Source: Oribacterium asaccharolyticum ACB7
GTDB lineage: Bacteria; Bacillota; Clostridia; Lachnospirales; Lachnospiraceae
NCBI RefSeq assembly: GCF_000238075.1
Contig: NZ_JH414505.1
Location: 124,001-188,000, forward strand
Reading direction: 5' to 3'
DNA: 64,000 nucleotides
The notes under the pieces are model-generated. The model saw only the letters and a program-made list of their open reading frames with translations. It did no database searches and was not told the origin of the DNA. Positions 1 through 9,097 of the stretch are shown here, one piece after another (position 1 is the first letter of the stretch; the number at the start of each line of letters is the position of its first letter). A program made the position numbers and the translations under genes.

Positions 1-2304
1 TGCTTCGGCCTCTTTCCGATACTCGCTATAGGAGCGAATCTTTCCGCCTTTCGTCTCGTCATCCTTCAGAGCATTCATGTATTTTTCTACACTGTAGTAG
101 TTTTTTGCCCCCTCATCAAAGAGGTACCCGAAGCGGTCAAAGTTCATGCCGTAGTACCAAACAAGGACATTCCGGGCATCTTCGTTTAAGGCTTTAATTT
201 CATTTAAAACTAGGGCATTTTCAAGGAGATCATAGTCAAATACCACATTCACACGGGTATTCACGGTTCCGGTTGCAGAGGACACCCCGTCATACACGGA
301 TTCCTTCTCCTTCTTCCCGGATTCCTTCTTTCCCGCGTGGGTGGAAGTTTTTCCACTTGTTGCCGCAGAAACCGCATCCGCCTTCTTTCCGCTGTAGGCA
401 GCTCTCGCACTGCTTCTTGCCGTGTCTTCCTGCTTATCTTCCGTATTCTGTCCTTCTCCCTTGTAAACGATAAACTGTTTACTGAGCGTAGGATAGCCGG
501 AATATTTAATCTTAATGGTATACATCCCGGCTTCATCGGTATTGACCGTCTTCTCTTTATTGGAACTCGTGCCGTAGAGGATGAAATTGCCGCCGAAGTT
601 GAAGTAATCATCGATATAGGAAAGCTTCTCCTTCTTTCCGCTCGGTTTCTCCAAAGTCACCTGCATATCATCGACTTTGATTTCATTTCCGAAGCTCTCC
701 CCATTCTCGCCGTTAATCCGGAACTTTACTCTCTCTCCGGTCTTCGGTGCCATGGTCTCCTGCGCGATGTCCACCTGGAATCTCGTGTTGCTCTGCAACT
801 CAATCGGAAGAGTGATGACTTCCTCCGTCTTCTTGGAGTGAATCGCCAAAATATAGAGTCCGCGAGAACGCATATTGTCCTGTCCGACCGGCACCTGCAA
901 TGTGCCTACAAAGCCATGCTTTCCGGATACCGGATCCGTCTTCTTGAAGTTTAAATTTCGATTCAGGACGGTATTGTCCTCATACCGAAGAAGGGAAATC
1001 TGATCAATGCCGTTAAACCAGTCTTTCTCCTTATCCGTTCCCAAGCTGAATTCCGCTTTGATTCCTTTTCCGCCGACGCCATTTCCTTCCGCATCAATAA
1101 CAACGGGTTTCACATAAAATTCCGCCTGAATGGCATCCGGATCCTCCTTCTTCTTTTCGAAAAGAGTAAAAGTGCTCTTCTTCGGCGTAAATCTTTCTTT
1201 TCCGTCCTTCCCGTTATTCGGAAGAAGACGGTCAAATACGGTCGCCGTTCCCTGTGCAAGAAGGTACTTCGGATGATCCTGCGGGTCACCCGCCGTGACT
1301 TCTACCTTGGACTCTTCCGCTTGGGCTTTCCCTTCTTCCAGCTCAATTTCCTCTGTCTTCCCGTCCGATTTTCTGGAAATCACGAGTTTCTTCGGATGGG
1401 CAACCGTAGCTCTCCACTTCGCAATCTGCCCGGAATCGTCCACATTCGTGAGAGCGGAGGAAATGTCCGTTCCGTCCACTGTAACGGTATAGTCCTCTTT
1501 CGTGCCCTCTAAAAAGGCAAGAGAAAGGAAATTCCCAAGCTCGGTATTCACCAGTTTGGTCTGTGCAGTCGCTACGAGACTTGCTGTCTTGCTCTCCTCT
1601 TGTTCTTCTTTCTTGGTATCGTCTTCTTTTGTAGCGCTACCCTTTTTTCCGGAATCTTCTTTCTGCTTGTCCTGACTTGCATTCTGCTCTGTTCCCCCGG
1701 AGACGCTACTTTGTCCACTGCCTCGAGAACTTCCGCTTCGGCCGCTACCGCTACGCCCGGCGGAACTTCCCGTTCCGCCTGAAGGAATCGGTCTGTCCGC
1801 ACCGGCTACCTGCTGTGCATTTTCCGAGGAAGAGAGTCCCTTTCCATTTTCATACACGGCGGTACCGTCTTTTGTCCAGCGTCCGGCGCTATCCACCGTA
1901 TACCCGTCCGGTGTCGTTCCGCCTGTAAAAAGTTCTCCATATCTTGCATTATCTTCCGCAATAAAATAATAGCAATAGCCGTCAATCCACTGCCAAGCGC
2001 TAAGAAGTCTTCCCGTGAACTGCCCCGATTCCGTACTTAAGAAATAGGACTTCCCGTTCAGTGTTAACCAGCCGGTCTTTAAGCTTCCGTCTTCGGGACT
2101 CAAGTAGTACCAATTCTTATTGTAAACTATCCATCCTGTGATCTTCCGGTCCTTCTCATCTGTAAAAATCCACTTCTTTTCCTCAACCTTCCAGGAACCG
2201 TCCGTGCTTACTCTGTTTGTCTCCGCAAAGACAGAAATTGTCGGATTCAACATCATCGACATCGCCGCAACAACGGCAAGCGTTCGAAACCCACGTTTTA
2301 CCAT
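1..2304 (-). CDS. Secreted wall-binding-repeat surface protein, partial (3' end beyond left edge)
   Basis: The reading frame is open from an ATG at 2304 to the window edge (768 codons), so the C-terminus is missing. The first 28 residues form a signal peptide ending VFAET. Residues about 35-150 hold aromatic cell-wall-binding repeats (GWIVYNKNWYYL, GWLTLNGKSYFL and a DGYTVDSAGRW motif) that attach Lachnospiraceae proteins to the wall. A low-complexity Ser/Gly/Lys/Glu stretch follows. Residues about 240-315 (YTVTVDGTDISSAL, then WRATVAHPKKLVISRK) resemble the DUF1533 haemoblobin-interacting domain; this is pattern recognition, not a search. The remainder looks like beta-rich modules I cannot name. 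An AAAGGAA ribosome site precedes the ATG. A role in haem or host-protein binding is inference, mildly supported by the haem-type transporter operon 3 kb away. Confidence 0.8.
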   Translation of the reverse strand, partial: MVKRGFRTLAVVAAMSMMLNPTISVFAETNRVSTDGSWKVEEKKWIFTDEKDRKITGWIVYNKNWYYLSPEDGSLKTGWLTLNGKSYFLSTESGQFTGRLLSAWQWIDGYCYYFIAEDNARYGELFTGGTTPDGYTVDSAGRWTKDGTAVYENGKGLSSSENAQQVAGADRPIPSGGTGSSAGRSGSGRSGSSRGSGQSSVSGGTEQNASQDKQKEDSGKKGSATKEDDTKKEEQEESKTASLVATAQTKLVNTELGNFLSLAFLEGTKEDYTVTVDGTDISSALTNVDDSGQIAKWRATVAHPKKLVISRKSDGKTEEIELEEGKAQAEESKVEVTAGDPQDHPKYLLAQGTATVFDRLLPNNGKDGKERFTPKKSTFTLFEKKKEDPDAIQAEFYVKPVVIDAEGNGVGGKGIKAEFSLGTDKEKDWFNGIDQISLLRYEDNTVLNRNLNFKKTDPVSGKHGFVGTLQVPVGQDNMRSRGLYILAIHSKKTEEVITLPIELQSNTRFQVDIAQETMAPKTGERVKFRINGENGESFGNEIKVDDMQVTLEKPSGKKEKLSYIDDYFNFGGNFILYGTSSNKEKTVNTDEAGMYTIKIKYSGYPTLSKQFIVYKGEGQNTEDKQEDTARSSARAAYSGKKADAVSAATSGKTSTHAGKKESGKKEKESVYDGVSSATGTVNTRVNVVFDYDLLENALVLNEIKALNEDARNVLVWYYGMNFDRFGYLFDEGAKNYYSVEKYMNALKDDETKGGKIRSYSEYRKEAEA

Positions 2305-2674
2305 GTTCTCTTATTCCTTTCTTTTGCCTGCACTTACACAAAAAATTTCAAAAAATACACTTCTGTCGTTAAAAAATCATATAAAAGAAAAATCCCTTCT
2401 TTTAAGCGCTTAAATATGCCTTCAAAAGTGTAAGTTTATTAAAATAATTAATTTCAGTGCGTATTTTATATTCGCCGCAACTAACTTATCATTAGCCAAG
2501 GCTAACGTCAATAAAAGAAACGGGAAATTCTATAACAAAAAATTCCCCCGATGCGTTCAATGTGTTATACTTAAAAAGTTCGCAAAAACGAAAGAAAATA
2601 GTATGGAGCCTGTCTCCTTTTATGCTGTGGAAACAACTGCATTACCCACAATACGGAAAAGAGGATAGAAGAAG
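2305..2674. promoter_or_regulatory. Divergent intergenic region with palindrome and extended -10 promoter
   Basis: This 370-bp AT-rich region separates two divergent genes. It holds an inverted repeat at 2492-2505 (TTAGCC-AA-GGCTAA) with perfect 6-bp arms, in a position to act on either gene. On the plus strand an extended -10 (TGTTATACT, 2563-2571) lies about 100 bp before the ATG at 2675; its -35 is weak. No ORF is credible here. The palindrome resembles DtxR/IdeR-type operators in its TTAG...CTAA ends, but the regulator is unknown. Confidence 0.4.
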
Positions 2675-4705
2675 ATGAATCTTACAAAAATGGAATGCCC
2701 GAATTGTCACGGTACACTCAATATTCCGGAAGGAATGAAGGAAGGTTTTGTTACCTGTGAATATTGCAAGACGAAGGTCTATATCGAGCCGCATAAGCCG
2801 AACATTACGCAGAACATTCATATTGATAACCTGAATATGGGCCAAAGAACTGCTCCGGTAAGGCAGGACCTTGGTGCAGTTCAGGCGGCGGCCATCATTG
2901 GCGGAATTGTTTTTATTTTCTTTATGTTCATTCTCAGCAACATATTCCGCACGCCTCATACAACTTCTATCGGATCCACCCAGACGACGGCAACGTTCCG
3001 CAGCGTGCCGGAGGACGAAACCGTGAAGAGCTTCGTAGAGAAGGCTTTCGGAAAACAATTGAAGGATATCACAACGGAGGATTATAACTCCATCGCTGCC
3101 CTGTCCATTCATATAGTAAATAGTACCGACTCCGATAAAAGTGAGAAGTGGAAGTTTGACTATGCCAAGTCTGTGAATGAGGACGGCACGGCGAAGGATC
3201 CGGAAACCATCTATCTTCCTGCCACGGATAGTCTTGACGAAGCGGATATGCAGGTTTTTACGGGGCTCACCACGCTCTCCCTTGGATATCAGGTGCATTT
3301 CAACTATGATACCGACTCCGATGCGAAGACCTTGAAGAGTCTGACCAATCTCCGCTATTTTTCCGGAGAAAATGAGGACTTTCAAACTGTCGCAAAGCTT
3401 TTCGCACACCCTGAGCAGATTATCGGTCTCTACAACATGATGCTGGACGATGATGCTACCGGTGATTCCTACTCCGACGAAAATACAGAAGGAGAAGATC
3501 CGGATGCTTTTTTTAAAGCATTTTCTTCTCTGGAAGAGCTCACCGTTCATATCGATGACGACTATACGAAGGGGCTTCTGTTCCTTCGAAACTTTCCGAG
3601 TCTCAAGACGCTTGCTCTGGGGTTTTATGGAGACAAGCCCACGGACCTTTCCCCTCTTTCTTCTTTAAGTAGCCTGAGTAAGCTGGACCTCTTGGGAACG
3701 AATGATTCTACTGTGGAAAATATCGGGGTACTTTCCGGTATGCCGCAGCTGGAACAGCTTTCCTTACGAAATTTAAAGGATGTGAAGGACTTAAACTTCG
3801 TGCAGAACATGCCGAAATTAAAGTCCTTGAACTTGGAAGATCTTGCGATTTTGAATCTGGACGGTTTATCGGGGCATCTTTCCTTAAATAGCCTCTCCAT
3901 TGACTGCTCTTCTCTGGAAAATGTCAATGCGCTCAGCACCCTCAGTTCTTTACAGACCCTTTCCATCAGCTATCACACGTATGAGGTTCCCGACTTACAC
4001 GGTTTAAGCGCGCTGGAAAATGTGAAGTGTTATTCCATGGACCGAGATTCCATTTCCCACATGCCTTCCATAAAGAATCTCACCATCGATAACTACGGTA
4101 GTGAATACAGCGCCGATTTCCTGCAGGGAATGAATGCTTTAACGAACCTTACCATCATAGGAAACGGCATTACCGATGAGGTGGAGCCGGACCTCGGGTC
4201 TGTCCTTCGGGCACTTCCCTCTCTTTCCAAGCTGGAATTTCAGGATTCCCCCTTCAGCCGCTATAAGGATTATACAGAGACGTTTACAAATACCGGGGTA
4301 AAAGAACTTCTTTTCACTCCGAACAAAAACCAAGTCGCAAGTAACGACCCTGTCCTTCCCGTTTCCCTAAGCCGCATGGCGGATGACAACACGGTAGAGA
4401 GCCTGACTCTCACACAGGCCATTCTTAGGAATATAGATAACGAGTCGGAAGATTTTTCCGCCAATATTCAGCCTTTCCTTTCTCATTACAAGGCCTTAAA
4501 GAGTCTCGATATCAGTAACAACAAACTGCAAAGCCTGGATTGTCTTAATGGTCTGACCAGCTTGGAGGAAGTGGATTTCTCGAATAACTATATCACCGAT
4601 ATCTCCGTTCTTCGGAATCTCCCGAACCTAAAGAGAGTGAAAATGAGCGGAAACTCCATCGTGAATGCGGAGCTTCTACCCGATGGCGTCGAAATAGTGG
4701 GATAA
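2675..4705 (+). CDS. Membrane protein with N-terminal zinc ribbon and leucine-rich repeats
   Basis: This 676-residue protein starts with a zinc ribbon (C8-P-N-C11 and C28-E-Y-C31). One hydrophobic segment follows at about residues 70-92, then a short linker. From about residue 190 to the end there are leucine-rich repeats of the 22-residue bacterial type (for example LKSLDISNNKLQSLDCL and LEEVDFSNNYITDISVL). The predicted topology puts the zinc ribbon in the cytoplasm and the repeats outside, as a binding surface for an unknown ligand. There is no sortase signal. The start has a GAGGA site 9 nt upstream. It is a single-gene unit ending in a strong hairpin. The function is unknown; a surface sensor or protein-interaction role is inference. 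Confidence 0.8.
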   Translation: MNLTKMECPNCHGTLNIPEGMKEGFVTCEYCKTKVYIEPHKPNITQNIHIDNLNMGQRTAPVRQDLGAVQAAAIIGGIVFIFFMFILSNIFRTPHTTSIGSTQTTATFRSVPEDETVKSFVEKAFGKQLKDITTEDYNSIAALSIHIVNSTDSDKSEKWKFDYAKSVNEDGTAKDPETIYLPATDSLDEADMQVFTGLTTLSLGYQVHFNYDTDSDAKTLKSLTNLRYFSGENEDFQTVAKLFAHPEQIIGLYNMMLDDDATGDSYSDENTEGEDPDAFFKAFSSLEELTVHIDDDYTKGLLFLRNFPSLKTLALGFYGDKPTDLSPLSSLSSLSKLDLLGTNDSTVENIGVLSGMPQLEQLSLRNLKDVKDLNFVQNMPKLKSLNLEDLAILNLDGLSGHLSLNSLSIDCSSLENVNALSTLSSLQTLSISYHTYEVPDLHGLSALENVKCYSMDRDSISHMPSIKNLTIDNYGSEYSADFLQGMNALTNLTIIGNGITDEVEPDLGSVLRALPSLSKLEFQDSPFSRYKDYTETFTNTGVKELLFTPNKNQVASNDPVLPVSLSRMADDNTVESLTLTQAILRNIDNESEDFSANIQPFLSHYKALKSLDISNNKLQSLDCLNGLTSLEEVDFSNNYITDISVLRNLPNLKRVKMSGNSIVNAELLPDGVEIVG

Positions 4706-4755
4706 AGCGAAGAACTGTTATTATACTAAAGACTGTCTTATTTGAAATACTTGAA

Positions 4756-4791
4756 GGGGCTGTAAAAAATCAAAATGATTTTTACAGCCCC
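4756..4791. terminator. Bidirectional terminator between convergent genes
   Basis: A GGGGCTGTAAAAA arm pairs with TTTTTACAGCCCC, with one bulged A, about 50 bp after the LRR gene stop. It lies between convergent genes and has T/A-rich flanks on both sides, so it can serve both. Confidence 0.85.
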
Positions 4792-4808
4792 TTTGATAAG
4801 TTTTACTT

Positions 4809-5303
4809 CTATGCTTCTTTTACGAGTTTTCCGCTCATTCGGTCAATGGTCATCACAAGTCCATTTACCCTGCTTCCCGCGTTTCTGATTTCTTCTTCTA
4901 TGGATTCTTTCGTCGGATAGAAGCGTTCTGCAAGCTTTCTGCAAATGGAAAGCACCTTTTCTCGATCCTCTACAATTTCCATTCTTCCGAGACATACAAC
5001 GGAATGAAAGTGCCAGGGCCACTCTCCTTCTTTCTTAAATCCTTCGTCCAGCACAGTAAAGCAAACTTTGTTGTTCTTTGTAATAAGATCCAGCTTCAGT
5101 CCCTGCATCGCTCCGTGAAAATAAAGTTTTCCGTCTTCTTCGTTATAGAATTGATTTAAAGGAATAGCATAGGGATAGCCGTTTTCTCCGTGAAGAGCAA
5201 GCACTCCTCTCGGGGCTTCTTTCAGTACCTTTATGCACTCCTCCTCTGTGATTTCCTGCTTAAATCGACGCATCTTTCTGAATTCTTCCATTGAACCTTC
5301 CAT
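4809..5303 (-). CDS. NimA-like pyridoxamine 5'-phosphate oxidase family flavoprotein
   Basis: The protein has 164 residues with the split-barrel FMN-binding fold of the NimA/PNPOx-like family. Landmarks are GVLALHGENGYPYAIPLNQFY near the N-terminus, LYFHGAMQGLKLDLI in the middle and a W-H-F-H-S-V-V-CLGRMEIV strand. Family members bind FMN or haem-like cofactors and reduce small molecules; some reduce 5-nitroimidazoles, but a resistance role cannot be read from sequence. The start is ambiguous: the ATG at 5303 has GAGG only 4 nt upstream, and the ATG at 5291 has GGAAGG 4 nt upstream. It converges on the LRR gene and diverges from the transporter operon. Confidence 0.85.
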   Translation of the reverse strand: MEGSMEEFRKMRRFKQEITEEECIKVLKEAPRGVLALHGENGYPYAIPLNQFYNEEDGKLYFHGAMQGLKLDLITKNNKVCFTVLDEGFKKEGEWPWHFHSVVCLGRMEIVEDREKVLSICRKLAERFYPTKESIEEEIRNAGSRVNGLVMTIDRMSGKLVKEA

Positions 5304-5483
5304 CCTTCCTCATCTCACAAGCTGAAACAGTCAGAAAACTATAGCATAGAAAAAAACTTTTTCCCATACTATCAACTATTGAAAAATGAATATCTTGTCC
5401 CCATCCCATTTTTCTATTTAAAAAATTTATCCTTAAAAATAAACTATTTATAGAGAACGATGGGAAAAATACGAGCCTTCTTA

Positions 5484-5564
5484 TTGTTATATAAGACTAA
5501 CTATTATATGATAGAGATTATTCTTTTGTATGTATTATATGATTTTAGATAGTTATAGCTAACT
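5484..5564 (+). promoter_or_regulatory. Promoter and candidate operators of the ABC/ECF operon
   Basis: A sigma-A type promoter reads TTGTTA (5484-5489), 17 bp, TATGAT (5507-5512). An ACTAACTAT segment lies inside the spacer. Downstream, at 5551-5564, is an inverted repeat AGTTA-TAGC-TAACT. The segment GCTAAC followed by ACGTCAA occurs here (5558-5574) and also beside the palindrome at 2492-2505, which suggests a shared regulator. A DtxR/MtsR-type metalloregulator is a guess from operator style. Confidence 0.5.
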
Positions 5565-5592
5565 CTTACGTCAAACTTTTTAGGAGGCCTCC

Positions 5593-7335
5593 ATGAACGT
5601 TTACAAAAAAGTATTTCACTACGTTCCGGAAAAAATCGTGCCGGGAATCCTTTCTATCCTGACTTCCCTTCTTTCCGGAGTGATTCTGGTCTACGCCTAT
5701 ATGCTCCTCTACTTCTTTCTGGAAAACCTCATCCTTTTCCGAGATGAAGGACAGAGCTACGCCATGAGTCTGAAAATTGTTCTTGCCCTTACCCTGGCAG
5801 GACTTTGCTATCTCTTTTCCGGTGTCTTATCCCACATCTTTGCCTTCCGCCTGGAGACGAATCTCCGGAAGAAAGGGATTGAAGGACTGGCATCCGCTTC
5901 ATTTCGTTTTTATGACCTGCATTCTTCCGGCTATATTCGGAAAACCATCGACAGTAACGCAGAGAAAACCCATCAGGCAGTGGCCCACATGATTCCAGAC
6001 AGTGCCCAGGCTTTTCTTGTGCCCCTCCTTACCCTGGCTCTTGGCTTCTTTGTGAGTCTTCGGGTAGGGGTAATTCTCCTGCTTCTGGTTCTCGTTAGCG
6101 GCTTCTTCCTCCAGAAAATGATGGGTGGGAGCCAATTTATGAAGTTGTATCAGGAATCCTTAAATCATCTCAGTGCGGAAACCGTGGAGTATGTTCGGGG
6201 TATTCAGGTCGTAAAGCTCTTCGGAAATCGCTTACAAAGCTTCAAAGCCATGAAAGAAGCCATTGAAAACTATGCAAAATACGCCTTTGAATACAGTTTA
6301 AGCTGTAAAACGCCCTATGTTCTCTACCAATGGATCTTCCTAGGCTTAATTCCGATTCTTTCGATTCCCCTGTCCTTTCTTCTGGTAAAAGAACCCCAAC
6401 CCGAAAAACTGATTATCGATTTGATTATGATTTTCTTTCTGGACGGGGTCATCATGGTGGCTTTCATGAAAATCATGTGGTCCGGCATGTACATTTTCAA
6501 TGCAAGCTTTGCCATCGACGAAATGGAAAAGCTCTACAAGGCAATGCAGGAAGACAGCCTACAATACGGCAAGGAAGAAAATTTCCCCAATTACAGCATG
6601 GAGTTCCAAGATGTAGATTTCTCCTACGGAGACAAGAAAGTTTTGGAAGGGCTTTCCTTCCGTTTGGAAGAAGGAAAAAGCTATGCCCTTGTGGGGCACT
6701 CCGGTTCGGGAAAATCCACCATTGCAAAGCTTTTCTCCGGCTTCTACAAAGCGGATAAAGGGCAGATTCGAATCGGGGACCTCCCCATTGAAAGCTACAG
6801 CAAAAATGCCCTTTGTAAGGCTATCTCCTTCGTTTTCCAAGACAGCAAGCTCTTCCATAAGACGATTTATGAAAATGTGCTGTTAGGAAAACCGAGTGCT
6901 ACTCCGGAAGAAGTCCATCGCGCTTTGGATATGGCGGGTTGCAGAGAAATTCTGGAACGTTTTCCCGAGAAGGAAAATACCTTAATCGGCGCAAAAGGCG
7001 TTTACCTCTCCGGCGGAGAAAAGCAAAGAATCGCCATTGCCAGAGCGATCTTGAAAAATGCTCCCATCGTGATTCTGGACGAAGCCAGTGCCTCCATCGA
7101 TGCGGATCAGGAGTATGCCCTGCAAAATGCCTTTAAGAATCTGATTCAAGGGAAAACCGTGATTATGATCGCCCACCGTCTTTCCAGTATTCAGGGACTC
7201 CATGAAATCCTGGTTTTGGAAGAAGGAAAGATCCTGGAACGGGGAAGCAGTAAGGAGCTTTTACAAAAAGACAGTCGCTATAAAAAGCTCTGGGAACTGT
7301 ATCAAACTACGGAAGATTGGAGGATAAACAAATGA
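5593..7335 (+). CDS. ABC exporter-type half-transporter (permease-ATPase fusion), first of a pair
   Basis: This 580-residue protein has an N-terminal six-helix transmembrane domain (about 1-310) and a C-terminal nucleotide-binding domain. The Walker A is GHSGSGKST near residue 368, the signature LSGGEKQR near 473 and the Walker B IVILDEAS near 493. It probably forms a heterodimer with the next gene, whose ATG overlaps its stop by 4 bp. A strong TAGGAGG site precedes the ATG. The type is that of YbtP/YbtQ, IrtAB and streptococcal SiaD/E, which use an exporter fold in iron or haem handling. The association with an ECF importer in the same operon argues for that rather than drug export, but the substrate is inferred. 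Confidence 0.85.
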   Translation: MNVYKKVFHYVPEKIVPGILSILTSLLSGVILVYAYMLLYFFLENLILFRDEGQSYAMSLKIVLALTLAGLCYLFSGVLSHIFAFRLETNLRKKGIEGLASASFRFYDLHSSGYIRKTIDSNAEKTHQAVAHMIPDSAQAFLVPLLTLALGFFVSLRVGVILLLLVLVSGFFLQKMMGGSQFMKLYQESLNHLSAETVEYVRGIQVVKLFGNRLQSFKAMKEAIENYAKYAFEYSLSCKTPYVLYQWIFLGLIPILSIPLSFLLVKEPQPEKLIIDLIMIFFLDGVIMVAFMKIMWSGMYIFNASFAIDEMEKLYKAMQEDSLQYGKEENFPNYSMEFQDVDFSYGDKKVLEGLSFRLEEGKSYALVGHSGSGKSTIAKLFSGFYKADKGQIRIGDLPIESYSKNALCKAISFVFQDSKLFHKTIYENVLLGKPSATPEEVHRALDMAGCREILERFPEKENTLIGAKGVYLSGGEKQRIAIARAILKNAPIVILDEASASIDADQEYALQNAFKNLIQGKTVIMIAHRLSSIQGLHEILVLEEGKILERGSSKELLQKDSRYKKLWELYQTTEDWRINK

Positions 7336-9068
7336 TGAATTGGTTCAAAAAACAGTTCTCCCTTACGGAGCAGGGAGCGAAAAACCTGCAAAAAGCCAGT
7401 CTCTACTGCTTTCTTACCTATTGCATCAATATGGGGCCCGTTATGCTCTTACTCTATCTTGCAAAGCTCCTTCTGGAAAATGCGGCTAGAACGACCTTTT
7501 CGCCATGGGAGCTGATTCTTCCGGCGCTCGTTATCCTGCTCGTCCTCTACCTACTGCTTTCCAAGGAGTATGTCTGCCTCTATAATGCGACCTACAAAGA
7601 ATCGGCAAACCTGAGAAAAAATATTGCAGAAACCCTGGCAGACCTTCCCGTTGCCTATTTTTCCAAACATGACTTAAGTGATTTGTCGGAAAGCATTATG
7701 TCCGACGTGGAGAGGATTGAACACGCTTTAAGCCATTCCGTCCCTAAAATCGTAGCCATGTTTTTCTTCTTCCCGATTATGGGAATCCTCATGTGCTTCT
7801 CGAACTGGAAGCTGTCCCTTGCCACCCTTCTCCCCACGATTTTCAGCTTTCTTTTGATTCCCTTATCCAGAAAGCTCGTAGTGCAAAACAATCAGAAGTA
7901 CTATCATCTTTTGCGGGAAAATGCGGAAGCTTTTCAGGAACACATCGACCTGCATCAGGAAATCAGCAGCTTTCTCCCGGACAGGGAGGTTAGAGAAGCT
8001 TTATATCAAAAAATGGACGAGCAAGAAAAACTTCACTTAAAAACGGAAATGGGTTCCTTTATCGTCATGGGATGCTCTTCCATATTTGCTTTCCTGAGTG
8101 TGGCTACGGTGATTTTCGTCGGTTTCCCGCTCTATCAAAATGGCAGCCTTTCCCTCCTCTACTTCTTGGGCTTTATCATCGCTTCTATGAAGCTAAAGGA
8201 AATCTTCGACATTTCCAAGGAAAGCTTGATGGAAATCTTCTATATCGCACCGGCGGTGCAGCGCATCTCCGAAATCAAGGCTGCAAAGAAGCAGGAAGGA
8301 GTGAGTACAGCGCTTTCCGACTTCTCCATTGCCTTTCAGGATGTGTCCTTCTCCTACAACGAAGACAGGGCGATTCTGAAAGACGTCTCCATGTCAGTAA
8401 AGGAAGGAGAACTTTTCGCTTTAGTCGGTCCCTCCGGCTGCGGAAAAACCACCATTTTACGCCTGCTGTCCAGACTTTATGACGCAGATGCCGGAAAAAT
8501 TCTCATCGGCGGAAAGGATTTACAAAACACGGCGACAGACTCCATTTTCCAAAAAATCGCCATGGTCTTCCAGGAAGTGAATCTCTTTAATACTACTATC
8601 CTGGAGAATATCCGTCTAGGTAGAGCAGATGCCACGGACGAAGAAGTGCGGGAAGCGGCACGTCTTGCCAACTGCCTGGACTTTATTGAAAAGCTTCCCG
8701 AGGGCTTCCAAACCAGAATCGGGGAAAACGGCGCGGAACTCTCCGGCGGAGAAAGACAGCGACTTTCCATTGCCAGAGCCTTCTTAAAGGATGCTCCCAT
8801 ACTTCTCTTAGATGAAATTGCCGCAAATCTGGATATTGACAATGAAAGGAAAATTCAGGAAAGCCTCAGCAGCTTAATCCGCGGAGAAAACCGAACCGTG
8901 GTTCTCATTTCCCACCGTTTGAAGTCCATCGAGAAAGCAGACCGCATCTTAGTGCTGTCCTCCGGAGAGGTGGACGCCGTGGGCACCCACGAAGAACTGC
9001 TGGAGCGCTCCAAAGTCTATCGGAACCTGGTAGAAAAGAGCCGGCTTGCCGAAGAATTCAGCTATTAA
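7332..9068 (+). CDS. ABC exporter-type half-transporter, second of a pair
   Basis: This 578-residue permease-ATPase fusion partners the preceding gene. I start it at the ATG at 7332, eight bases after a GGAGG, and not at the in-frame TTG at 7317. The ATGA overlap with the upstream stop implies translational coupling. Transmembrane helices fill roughly residues 15-300. The Walker A is GPSGCGKTT near 366, the signature LSGGERQR near 470 and the Walker B LLLDEIAANLD near 490. Both ATP sites of the pair look catalytically complete, unlike many heterodimeric exporters with one degenerate site. Its place in the operon suggests a haem, siderophore or metal role. Confidence 0.85.
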   Translation: MMNWFKKQFSLTEQGAKNLQKASLYCFLTYCINMGPVMLLLYLAKLLLENAARTTFSPWELILPALVILLVLYLLLSKEYVCLYNATYKESANLRKNIAETLADLPVAYFSKHDLSDLSESIMSDVERIEHALSHSVPKIVAMFFFFPIMGILMCFSNWKLSLATLLPTIFSFLLIPLSRKLVVQNNQKYYHLLRENAEAFQEHIDLHQEISSFLPDREVREALYQKMDEQEKLHLKTEMGSFIVMGCSSIFAFLSVATVIFVGFPLYQNGSLSLLYFLGFIIASMKLKEIFDISKESLMEIFYIAPAVQRISEIKAAKKQEGVSTALSDFSIAFQDVSFSYNEDRAILKDVSMSVKEGELFALVGPSGCGKTTILRLLSRLYDADAGKILIGGKDLQNTATDSIFQKIAMVFQEVNLFNTTILENIRLGRADATDEEVREAARLANCLDFIEKLPEGFQTRIGENGAELSGGERQRLSIARAFLKDAPILLLDEIAANLDIDNERKIQESLSSLIRGENRTVVLISHRLKSIEKADRILVLSSGEVDAVGTHEELLERSKVYRNLVEKSRLAEEFSY

Positions 9069-9097
9069 AGCCGTTTTACGAAAAGGAGATTTGCCTT

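Noticed and set aside
2642..3550. 302-codon open frame on the minus strand opposite the LRR gene
   Set aside because: It lies wholly antisense to a well-supported gene, lacks a ribosome site and encodes no recognisable domain.
5593..9068. Multidrug exporter call for the ABC pair
   Set aside because: Possible from domains alone, but the operon with ECF importer genes matches the haem/iron type better.
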